64,000 nucleotides of DNA from Setaria digitata (taxonomy: Eukaryota > Nematoda > Chromadorea > Rhabditida > Setariidae), in contig RCAB01000001.1 in NCBI GenBank assembly GCA_003640385.1, positions 248,001-312,000 of the forward strand. The letters are read 5' to 3'. Shown in pieces: positions 50,502 to 61,354 of the stretch; position 1 is the first letter of the stretch; every line of letters begins with the position of its first letter. The position numbers and the translations under genes were made by a program. A model generated the notes under the pieces. That model was given only the letters and a program-made list of their open reading frames with translations, did no database searches and was not told the DNA's origin.

Positions 50502-52848
50502 ATGTCATATATTATTTTATTCCTAGCAACGTTTTATCCACAATTGCGATCATTAAGAATGAACGATTATCCGTGGACTTATGATAATGACCTTTTGGGA
50601 GGTAATTTTATTTTGCACATAAACTTATGGATAAAAGGACTCAATAGCCTTCAAATACTTCCTCTTTTTTTTTCACGAACAGATTTCTCTTTTAAGTTCG
50701 GATTATTTTAAAATTTAATTCCGGTATCCGCAGGACCTGATTTCTGGGGTTTATTGAGCAAAAAGTGGAAGATGTGTACGAAAGGAAAAATGCAATCGCC
50801 AATCAACATTAAACCAGCATCCATCTTGTACGATCCTCGATTAAGTGATATCAAAATAGATCGGGTCTCGGTAAGTCATTTATCAGTATTAAACCAACTA
50901 TTGACCGGGCACTAAGTTTTGCTGTTTCACTAAATAACTTTTAATTTAAGTTACGACGTACTAGTTTTTAACGGTGGTCAATACAAATTAGAAATTGAAT
51001 CAAATCTTAGTTTTTAATAATTATGAAATTCATATCAAAATTGGGAGGAAATTTTCATATTTTCTCAGATATTTTTATTATCTATTGAAAAAGACTGTAA
51101 TATTTAAGTTATAACTCTTACTTTGTCGATAAACTTTGAAGTTTAAATGAAAGTGTAAAGCTGCGAATGGACTTGATTATATAACAGTTGAGGGAGCCGA
51201 TTTAGGGCAATAAATTTCTTATGTGCGTGTGAAGTGGAATTTAACAAAGAGATCTTTCGCTGCTAGCTTATTTTCCATTTATTTGAAACTCTCGAGACTG
51301 AATGTCTTTCAATACTGCGGCCAAGATGAGAAAGAAGACACAATGGCTTTCAGACAGTGGCTGAAATGATGAATACAGGTCAGATGCCACGACTTCGGCT
51401 ACTGCATGATACCTATTCATCTTCTGTGAATATTACGGGTGGTCCCTTGCGTCCTTATAAGTACCGCCTGCAAAGGGTTGATTTTCATTATTCAAATGAT
51501 GAAATGACAGGTTCAGAACACGCCATCAATTCCAGAAACTTTCCCATGGAGGTACTTTTACTCACTTCTCTATATTGCTAACTACATCGCAATTACTTAA
51601 TTTTATGGAATGTCCGCTTAAACACACAAAGACAGATGCACAAACAGAACTATGCCGGAGTTGGCATACTGACCAAGATTCGTGTTTTCAGATTCAACTC
51701 ATAACGTATAACACCGATTTGTATGCGAATTTTACGACAGCTTTAACACTTCCACGTGGAATTGCCGCTGTTTCGATTATTGTTTTGGTTATTCTCTATT
51801 TTCTAACAGATTTTTCTTAATGATTCAAAGGCTTAGTTCAGTTTTCTCTTATTGTTTTACCCTTATTTGTGATATTTATAGTGACAAGTTGATTATAATT
51901 ATACTACACTTTTTAAACATTTTTCACTGCAGGTTGGTGGACACACCAATGAAGAACTGTTAAAGATCACCGATTTTGTTCAAAAAGTACCTTTCAAAAG
52001 TAATGATCAAATTTCACTTTTAGCTGTGAATAAATCACTTCTTTCATGGTGTTAACCATTTCTTTCAGATCTTTAAATATCAATTTTGTTCTTCATCAAA
52101 TTACACAAATTTAAGAGAAGAAATTCAGAGAGAAGATTCACAGTGAATGAATTAAATGTATGGAAATTATTTCCAACTTCATCAGACTATGTGACATATG
52201 AAGGGTCGATGACTTCTCCAGGATGTTATGAAACAGTCACTTGGATTATACTCAATCATCCTATTCATATTACTCGAACAAATGTAATACTTTTATGTTG
52301 GAAAAGGTTGCGTAAATTCTCGACGCAGATGACTTCGTTTAGTTAAAATATTGGACAGAATTCAATGTTATTTATTCTTTTTGATGCCAATGGAAAGATC
52401 TCGAGAATTTCAATGCCATGAATTTAACAAATTTAAAAATGAAGCGTAAGTCAATTGCAGCTGAATAAATGGAGAAAGCTACAACGGACCACTGCAGAAG
52501 AAAAGGAACCTCAGTATGTGGCTCCCAACTTTAGGCCATTACAACATTCCTATGGACGATTAATCCGAACCAATATCATCAATAGAGTAAATTATGAAAT
52601 TCATTTCATTTCTTAAATTCTCAAAAAAAGATAAGTCCTCAAATATAATTTGCTGACTGCGACCAATATTACGCTTCATTACTTCTCAATAGTAACTTCA
52701 AACTTTTGTCTATAAGAATTTGCTGCGTGTAAAAGATGTATATCACAGGATACAATAACGTCTAATATTTGTGCTTTAGAATACTAGTATGGAATGCAAA
52801 CGCCACATTACGGTTTCACGTTACCGTTCAAATTTGGAGCCAATATGA
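50502..52848 (+). CDS. cah: Carbonic anhydrase-related protein (CA10/CA11 type), acatalytic
   Basis: Eight exons: 50502-50601, 50734-50870, 51354-51551, 51692-51787, 51933-51999, 52129-52283, 52461-52586 and 52780-52848. The product is 315 residues (CA10 is 328). A hydrophobic N-terminus looks like a signal peptide. Alpha-CA landmarks follow in order: GPDFWGLL, KMQSPINI, VNITGGPL, TGSEHAIN, TYEGSMTSPGCYETVTWIIL and NFRPLQ...GRLIRTNI. Of the three zinc ligands, His94 is Asp (D122), His96 is kept (H124) and His119 is Gln (Q147), so no CO2 hydration is expected. Vertebrate CA10/11 are secreted partners of neurexins; C. elegans has cah-1 and cah-2 relatives, and which one this matches is unclear. 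The exon 4 donor (GTTATT) is weak. A CAG four bases before the ATG may be a trans-splice site. Confidence 0.87.
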
Positions 52849-53131
52849 AATCTGTGGAAAGTTTCTTCAAACTAATAGCCAACTCGGTTTTCTTACTGTC
52901 CAGAAATCGTGGACAGTTTATTTGTGTTCTTTAAAGTTGTGTAATGAAATGTATAAAATATTGATTGCACTTTACACAGTCTTCATCAGTCTTGCTACTT
53001 GGAGACTTATTTCAACAAAACAAATCAAATTTAGTCGCAGTTAAGGATTAGTTGTGCAGTTAAATGTGAACTCTAACGGACTGACGAAGAAAGTATAAAT
53101 TTGCACCCACAAAAAGCGGGCATTAACTAAT

Positions 53132-56100
53132 TTATTTAGAAACAACAGTTGCGATACTTGCTGCCGTAAGTCGTCTTGATTTGATACTAAATATCCCTAA
53201 ACAGTTACTCCCAACACTTGTTTGTTTTCGTGCTAATCCTTGTTCTTCGTAATTTGAAGAAAAAGATCCATATTTAGACGTCGTCGCGATATTCTGAAGC
53301 CACTGCTTTGCGATTAGTCTAGAATTCATCACTTCTTCCTGATTAGAGTGTGCAGGCCTATCTGGACAATTTGTTTGGATAATTTCTTCTTTTTCATTGT
53401 TATTAACACCATTATCACGAAACGAAAAGGTTTGAGTCAGCGGCATCTTGTTGAAAGTTTCAACAACAACAGCTTCTTTCGATTCTTGGAAAGAACATCC
53501 TCTGAAAATGGAAATCCAATAAGGAACGACTTTGTTAATTTAGATGAAAAAAATGTCTTCCAAGTAATAATACCTATCATCTTCTACAGTAGTGATGTAT
53601 GATTCTGAGTTCTGTGGATCAGTACTGACGATAGAGAAAGATTCACAAGCAGAGCAAAATAGAGAATCACTATTCGGTTCCAAATCATCTGTTTCTTCCT
53701 CAATTGAAGCTGGACGTATCAGCACATTATTATCAGCTTCGTAACAATCCCGCAAGGCGAACATATCTGTCCGTACACTCATCACTATGTTATCATAACT
53801 GAAACACATTCTGATATTTATTATTCAAACTTCCAACTATGTAGAAATTAATCCTTGTAATGTCTCACGCTAATTACTGTATCTTTATTTAAGATTTGAA
53901 ATGTAGCCCGATTGTCATTATTCCTACTTCCTTTCTCGTGCCAAGGTTAATATAAGTAAGGGGGAAACATATGCAAGTTGTTACCTCGAATGTCGCCGGT
54001 GCTTTTTCAAAAATTCACTATTGAGAACATTGTTAGCCTGAGGTGGCAGTTGACTCCTGTAAGAAATACAAAAGACCTTTTAAAATATCTCAGCAACAAA
54101 GGGAAGAGATAGCATTCAGAAGTACATACTACTTCGAAGTGGAGAAAGACTTCTTAACATAGTCAAAGGAAATTTCAAATCAGAAGTGAATTGATTTCAA
54201 ATATTACACGGTCGGAGTGTTGGGAATTGAAATGTTGCTGTTTGCGGAATAATTTTTTCTTGCTGCACAATCATTCACATTATCCACAGAGTCTTTCTCA
54301 ATTCCGTTCCCTTTCAGCTTCTTCTGACGTTCCGTTTCTTTCCGCTTCTGAAGATTTTGCTGAAGCACCACCTTGAAGGGCTCCGAATGTACGACAATAG
54401 GCTGATTCAACCAGCGGTGCTTGAAAATCTCCAACAAATCTGGTCGTCTGGACGGTGTGACTGCAAGACATTGACGCAGTAAATTTTCACAGTCTGTAAT
54501 GATGAACTATGTGTAAGTATTATTAATCACTGACTAGAAAAACCAATGAGAAGAGAAGTGAAAAGTGCACAATACTGCGAAAGATAAATTTAAACGGCAA
54601 ATTGAACGAGCCTTTTGAGATGTGTTTTGGAATTGTAAATCTGCCTAAACAAATTTGTATTTCATTCTGGAAGGGCAAACATCCAGAAACCATAACATAT
54701 AGGACTATACCAAGTGACCACACAGTTGCTTCTAATGGCATGTAGGCTAAGCGTTTAAACCATTCTGGTGGACAGTAGGAACGGGTGCCTGAAATTCAGA
54801 AAGGCTACTTTTAGACTAGAACTTTGCTAGCTGCTATAAATGGAGCGAGATTTTGATCGAAGTGATTGAAGATATGCGATACGGAAATAAGTTGACCTCA
54901 CGGTTGGAATGAAATAGAGGATCTGTGTTGTGATTGAAGACTTAGTTTCACTCTTCATCAAAGTTGAATGACACATAAATTGGAAATTTAAAGGAAATCA
55001 CTATATTATACCTGCGGAAGGCAAAAAAGTCTTTGGTACTCTGCAGCGATAACTTCACTCGCTGCAAACGCACTCCATGTGGAATATTTTTAAACAATAG
55101 TTCGACAAACCTTGGAACTCCTTGATACATGCCTCAGAAATAAGTGCTGCCGCCCCGAAGTCCACCAAGATAGCTTCACCCGTATGCATATTTATAATTA
55201 TATTCTCATCCTAAAAAATAAAAGTAAATGCGGTCCTTCATTTCACAGTGTCTTCAAAGTGTTAGAAGTGCCACTGCTACAATCTTTCAGTAATCAAATA
55301 TCGGACTAATTAGTTTTTTGTAATTCGCTGTTCATTAAGAAAGATTACCACTTTCTGAGTCCTAAAAACAATATCATTCAACGGTCATATCACATTCCTC
55401 CTCCAGTAGCAACGTTCTGTATGCTTACAAATTTATAATTTGAAAAAATTTTCCAGATTTTCGAACTTATAATAAACAAACAAAAACGCTGAAATAATAA
55501 ATATCTCTTGGAAATCTTCTTTTCACCCGATAGAAAACTAATTATCAGACTGATAACTTATTTCCTCAACAGAAGTTACGATCGAAGATGCACCTTGATA
55601 TCTCGATGAAAGATACCGTATGTGTTGTATAGTAGACAAGTTGTATTCAATATCTGTACAAAAATCGACCTTGCAATGTTCTCATCCAAATAGCCATAAA
55701 TTGAAATTAGATCAAAAAGATCCAAACATTGCTCGGGCCGTTCCATTACTATCAGAAATCCTTTCGAACTTAAATCAATCTTCTTTATTAAGTAAGAAAT
55801 TTCAGAAATTCTAAAAGAAATTAGCTTGTTTTTAATAAAACTAATCAATAGGAAAGCTGGAATAAAAAAATTATTTGTTTAAATGAAGCAAATACACTAA
55901 GCGTTGCGTCAAAAACAACAGTCCGCTTCTGAAAGTCTAGGAATGAGTAGAGATATAGAATTTGTCCTTTTCTGGCCGGCACAGAAAGGTCAAAAAGTTT
56001 GGAAACATGAAAGTACAAGAATGCTCAGGAGATAATGTTCTTAGGTAATGTTCAATTACAGAATATTATTACAGGTCAGTTAAAAAAAAAAATACGCACT

Positions 56101-56840
56101 TGGCAAACCAGTCAATCAGCTGCACAACTCCCGGCACGCTTCGACATATGTCCAGCAAACAAATTTCTGTCGGGATTAATTGCTTGCACTTCTGTAAATA
56201 TTTGACATGTAATAGAACTGAAGAAAACAGCAAAAATTAAAATATAATTAGATAATAAAAACTGGACATTAGAAGCAATAATAGTTTGCCACTAATTTTT
56301 TCATTTTGTTTTTTGCCATTTTCGTTAATTTGAAGTTTTAAATTTCGAAAGTGACCATTGTCCATTCCCTGACTCGTCTATGTTCAATGAATTTCACGGC
56401 AACGGGAGCACTGTCATCGTTACGTTCTGCTTTGTAAACGATGCCGAAACCACCACGACCAAGCTCCTCTAGTATCGTGTACTTCTTACGGAACTGTTTT
56501 GCTCCATGTGCTGCAGTGGATGAATCTTGATCACTTTTTTGTAAAATATGTGACCAGTGAGTCTAAGCTTTTTTCATTCTGAAATGAAAGGTTGTTCATC
56601 TGAATCGTGCCCTCACTTAACTTCAATATCAATTCTCCAACTCTTCATGAAATCAGTGAAGAAACATAGAAAGTTGCTCAAACTTCATTCTTCATAAGTG
56701 AGAAAATTTAAAGGATTATCAAAACTGTTAAGGCAGTGGAGATGTTCTGAAAATTTTGAAGCAGACAAACCTTTATCGTTGAGAAAATTAACATTATAGG
56801 ATATACAATAAGTTAGATCTTGCAGTCTGCGACACAACAT
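53132..56840 (-). CDS. prk: PIM-related serine/threonine kinase, ten exons
   Basis: Exons: 56840-56771, 56510-56356, 56191-56100, 55810-55594, 55210-55111, 54788-54612, 54493-54208, 54056-53985, 53798-53574 and 53501-53132. The product is 587 residues. The kinase domain covers about 34-290: GRGGFG glycine loop (41-46), VAVK (K63), helix-C Glu (E84), HRDIK (174-178) and DFG (195-197). PIM-specific features are the hinge MERPEQCLDLFDLI and the post-activation segment GTRSYCPPEW then TVWSLG, where most kinases have APE and DVWSLG. PIM kinases are constitutively active survival/growth kinases; C. elegans has prk-1 and prk-2. The start sits one base after TTATTTCAG, a likely trans-splice acceptor. 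The roughly 280-residue Ser/Glu-rich tail has no counterpart in mammalian PIM1-3 (about 310-330 residues). The exon 6 donor appears to be GC. The gene is tail-to-tail with the CARP gene, 283 bases apart. Confidence 0.87.
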
Positions 56841-57393
56841 GCTGAAATAACTAAAGGTAATGACGAGAGATAATTTACTGCCTAAAAAGTGGAAATTTGC
56901 TTCAAACACTGGCAAATCATATAGCTCTGTTGGAAAGAGCATTCAATATTGAATTAAAAACTAAGAATTAGTGCGAAGTGCAAAGGAGATGGTTTTTAAA
57001 ACATGATGCTGGGGGTCGACATGTGAGCTGGAGGTAGTTTAGTAGTGCGATTTTGGAAAAATTTTCGAGAAGTTTCCATTCATGATTGTACGGAACTACC
57101 CTAAGCTACTGTAATGTTGCAACTACTATTGTCCAGTAATGAGACAACAAGTAAATTGTTATAATATCTACTGAAAAGTATCATCTCATTTTGCTAAAGC
57201 ACCCACTCAAAAGTTTTCTACTATGGTCTATAAAATTGCAACTTATAAAGACATTGTATCCAACTGTTTTCGTTTTCTCCAGTGCTGAAGCTGTCTTAGA
57301 AACCAATTTTTTCAAGAATGCTTTGAGAGATTTTCCGACTTATTCAATCTTAGTTTGATTGGCTCTTTAATTGTCTGCTTCGCTTTCTACCAG

Positions 57394-57509
57394 AAATGCA
57401 GCCTATGCAGTATGGATTCGCAATTTTCGGTGAAATGTTGGGAGATTAATTTTCCAGGAACAAAGAGAATGTACGGCTTCGCGAGACATGTGATTCTGAA
57501 GGAGAATCC
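57394..57509 (+). CDS. Candidate internal exon, product unknown
   Basis: TTTCTACCAG precedes and GTAAGA follows a 116-base stretch that is open in only one frame (KCSLCSMDSQFSVKCWEINF and on to RHVILKENP). Base composition is richer in G+C than the flanks. No partner exon was found, so this is a bare candidate. Confidence 0.25.
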
Positions 57510-58337
57510 GGTAAGAGCAAGTTGCATGAAAGGAGAGCTGCATGAGAATGGCAAATGAGTTTTTGAAAGAAGGGATTTTGAAAAATGTCTTCTCTCAAGA
57601 AGAGTTGAAATGGCCAAGCAATCTGGTGTGCACCACCCACTCATCCACTTGCGTCATACAGCGGCCAAGCTTGCTGCAGCCTTATCTTGAAAGGTTTTGT
57701 GCATGGCGAAAAGTACGGAAAAAGCAAATATGCAAAATGGAATAACCAATTTGAAACGAGCCGAGTCTGCGATCAGCTTTCATAATGATGCAATTGGCCA
57801 ATGTGAGGAGCTGAGGGAATCTACTGCTGATTAATCATCTTATAAGTCTTTAAATTGTGTAATTTCAGCCTGACGTTATATATAAATTTTGGTGAATAAT
57901 TCAGAAATCTAAAATGAATTCGCCAGAGAAGAACCACTCTACTTTAAAATTCAATTCTTCTCTGTTCTCATTTCATCTTACTAACTCTCAGCATACAGCT
58001 TGATATAGTGATTTCCAAACTACCTATCACTTGAAGTAGACTACTTATGACTAGCATCTTCTAATTAAAGGTGAGGTAATGGTATAATTAAAAGCTAGAA
58101 CAATTATGAAATAAATTCTTGAAGTAATCTTCCGTGTGGTAGTCAAACACTGCTCTTCTTGACCTTTTCGCAAATAATTTCAACAATTTCAGACTGCACG
58201 TAATCAAGTCCAATACTAAATTCAGTCGCTCCAAAACAGTGCCTAATTTCATTTTCAATGGGGATAAAAGAGGTACGAATAATTTAATGTGTTCCAGCTT
58301 CCTGACAGCAAGCAAGGAATGCCATCCTCAAATTCAT

Positions 58338-58386
58338 CATGCAAGCATCTATGTGCATGCAACATGCAAGCATCTATGTGCATGCA
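58338..58386 (+). repeat. 25-bp tandem duplication
   Basis: CATGCAAGCATCTATGTGCA plus four more bases is repeated exactly with a 25-base period. No coding content. Confidence 0.85.
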
Positions 58387-59914
58387 GCATATAAGCTACA
58401 AGACTGATGTCTGTCACTGAATCCTTGGCAAGAGGAAATACAATTATGTGGAAGTGAACTTTACAAAAAAACACACTTCTGTCGATGAAGCAAGCTGGAT
58501 GAGACAGTGATCAATGCAGCAAGGGAGAAGAGAGAGATTGCTTCTCAAGTTTTTTTTAATTAAGAGGAAAGTTTATTAATCTTGAACTAGCCAATTCTCT
58601 CACCAATCCAAATTGAATAGAACTGAAGCCAAATCAATAAAGATTGATAATTTCAAAAGAAAACAGTGTGATCTGACTTGTGACAATCAGTATCACATGC
58701 ATAACATCTACACGATTACAGTACATGAGATAACTTCCCCCAAAAGAATGTCAGAAATTGATTTGTGGAACTGAAGTATGAAATAGGAATCAGAATGTAT
58801 GGAAATTCTAAGAACCTTTGGACTGTTTATAAGTGAGGGTAAAGGCGAAGGAAATGACAGAGGATGAAAGTGGTAGCAAGCGAACCTTCGGGAAAGTGCC
58901 GGAAAGTAGAGAAACATATATACGTACTGTGCACAGTTGACATCCTCACTTGATAAATATTTGAGAGACACTTGTAGCAGGTGAGCTTCAGCACATTGTT
59001 ACCTTTCACTCACGCAGTTGCAACTCCTCGAACTTCTTCTATACTTGTTTAAATTTGAAGTGAAAAATCCCGTAGGAAGAAAGCAAAGGCGAAGAATATC
59101 GTAGGACAAATTAAAAAGGATCGATCTGATGGAACAAATATTTCCAACTTTCAAATGACGATGAATATTATATTAATCGAATTTGAAATTTACTTCTCAT
59201 TCGGATCATTAATAGCAAATTAAAGAACATTGTCCAAACTTTGCGATTTAATTGTATTTATGTTTTTGCAAGAAGTGTGCTGGAAATGGAAAGAAAGCTT
59301 TTAACACTAAAGCTACCACTATTTGCTTACTCTGAGGAAGAAAAATAAATGTAATCACTAGCCTCTTAAAATGAGTGGAAATGAAATATTTGATAAAAAT
59401 ATAATTTTTTTTAGATATTTTGACAGGAATTTTTTGAAGCAAAAGATTTTACGAATGTGTTCATGTAAAACCACTGTATGAAAAATAGTCTTTACCGATT
59501 GCGAAAAGAATTCAATTCAAGGATTTTAATTTTAATTTTTCTTCAAGTAGGTAATTTATGTTCCATCTGGTAATTTAATCGTATACTTTACAAAGTGAAG
59601 GATTTTAAAAACTGCTTCTAAAAAACAGCGTATCAGGAAGTGAAACATCGCAATTTCCCTGTGGTTTTCACTTACATAAACCTTTTCACTAAGTAGTACT
59701 TGTTGAGCCACAAATATGCGAAAATTCTACCTATGCATCGCAACTTACTGTTTATGGTGAAAAGTTGCTAAACTGAAGAGATTTTATATTTCCTGAAACT
59801 AATTCATGTCTCACCATTGTTGAGAACTCCTTCTAAGTATTTAGAAAAATAATGGTGAAATTAATGAGGGAGTTGGAAAGGTCCATTGTATTGAAGTAAT
59901 GCATCACTTTACAG

Positions 59915-60886
59915 CAAATGTTGTGATGGCATTGCGAAACAACGATTTTCGAAGTTGTGCAAGCCATCGGGAGAAGCGATATCCAATTGAACAGCTGATT
60001 GAACTTAAAATCACAATCAAACTAATCGCTGAAGAGGCAAATTTATTGACTGATCCCTTTTACCTTTATTTCAAAATAGGTAAGACAAGGTTATGACCCA
60101 AGCATTCAAACATAATATGATTAAATTGAAACAAGATCGTACAGTGAGTTAACGATAAAGCATTGACCAGAAGATGGAAAATATGACACACTGGCACACC
60201 TAGTTGTGTAAGAGGATACTGAAAGGGGTCTTTTATGCCTAACTGTCCTAAAAGAACTAACTCTTCTTTTTGCAATAAGCCAATTTACTTAGAAATTTGG
60301 TCGGCGAAAAGTCATCCCCAATTAATTTTGACTATATAACGTTTTCAATTTGCAGCAAGGAGTACTTCAGATAAGCATTAGTTTTCAAGGCCAACTTAAA
60401 TTGAAGTACTGCAGGTCATGAGCGGTTAAAAAATTTAGCTCAGGTAGAAAGTTGAAATGCAACAGAAGAAAAGTAACGTAAGGGATATATGTTCGTACCT
60501 TTGTTTATGAACACCTCAAACTCATTCTTTCCTGACATTTCTTCTCCACAAACAGCTGTTGAAGCAGCGCTCCTTTTTACTACACTGTAATGGCCAACTT
60601 AATGTGTGCAACTATTTAAATACATAAGCAATCCACTGATGTGTTATTACAACTTGAAATTAATAAGCGCTAATTGCAGCATAATTCGCGCCTTTTAGCA
60701 ATCGTCAAAATATAAAGCACTTCCATCCCTTGAAGAGGCCTGACTACCTGAGATTAATCCTAATGATATTGATTGTAAATTTCAGCACTGAACAAAGATG
60801 AGATCCACAAAATGGAATCTGTTTTTGGGAAAGACAATTTGCAATATTCAATTTCTGCAATTACCACTTTCTCGTGGTTGTGCTAG
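59915..60886 (+). CDS. Candidate two-exon gene, about 84 residues, unknown
   Basis: Exon 59915-60079 is bounded by CTTTACAG and a strong GTAAGA donor. Exon 60786-60886 begins after AAATTTCAG. They join in phase and end at TAG. From the first in-frame ATG (59926) the product starts MALRNNDFRSCASHREKRYP and continues as a mostly helical, mixed-charge sequence ending FSWLC. There is no signal peptide, membrane span or known domain. Either exon could instead belong to a longer gene. Confidence 0.3.
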
Positions 60887-61242
60887 TTGGAAAGAAATTC
60901 AAAATATTTGGAAGGAAAGAGAATATGAGGAGAAGGAAAGAGGTGGCTTGCATTTGTCAACTGTTTCATTTGTATCTTTTTCCCATGGAAAGAAGAACGA
61001 GGAATAAACTCATCTAAGGGCCAATAAAGAAATCTATTGCAGACAAAAAGAAGAAAAGCAAAATAGAAATAGCCAAGTCTATCGAGACTGATGCACACGT
61101 CGTCCCTTCTGTGCTAGATATATTCAAAGTATTGCTTCAAGCAAGCAAATTTTCCACTAAAAAAAAAGTAAGACAGCTTGTAAATTCTGCACTGCCGCAG
61201 AGGAGACGAACCACAAATTTATTATCACTAAGAAGTGCCTAC

Positions 61243-61354
61243 CGTTCGTATCAGCTATCTTAGTCGTGATATCGATAGTTGTAATTAAAAATTGTGAGAA
61301 AATTAAAGCCTCTGTGGAGTTAACAGCGTTCAGTATCACTATTTTCTGAGACAT
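61243..61354 (-). CDS. Candidate first exon, 37 codons
   Basis: An ATG at 61354 opens MSQKIVILNAVNSTEALIFS and runs to a GTAGGC donor after 112 bases. Codon usage and residue mix look protein-like. No following exon was identified with confidence, and it does not join the kinase gene downstream in a way I can support. Confidence 0.22.
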
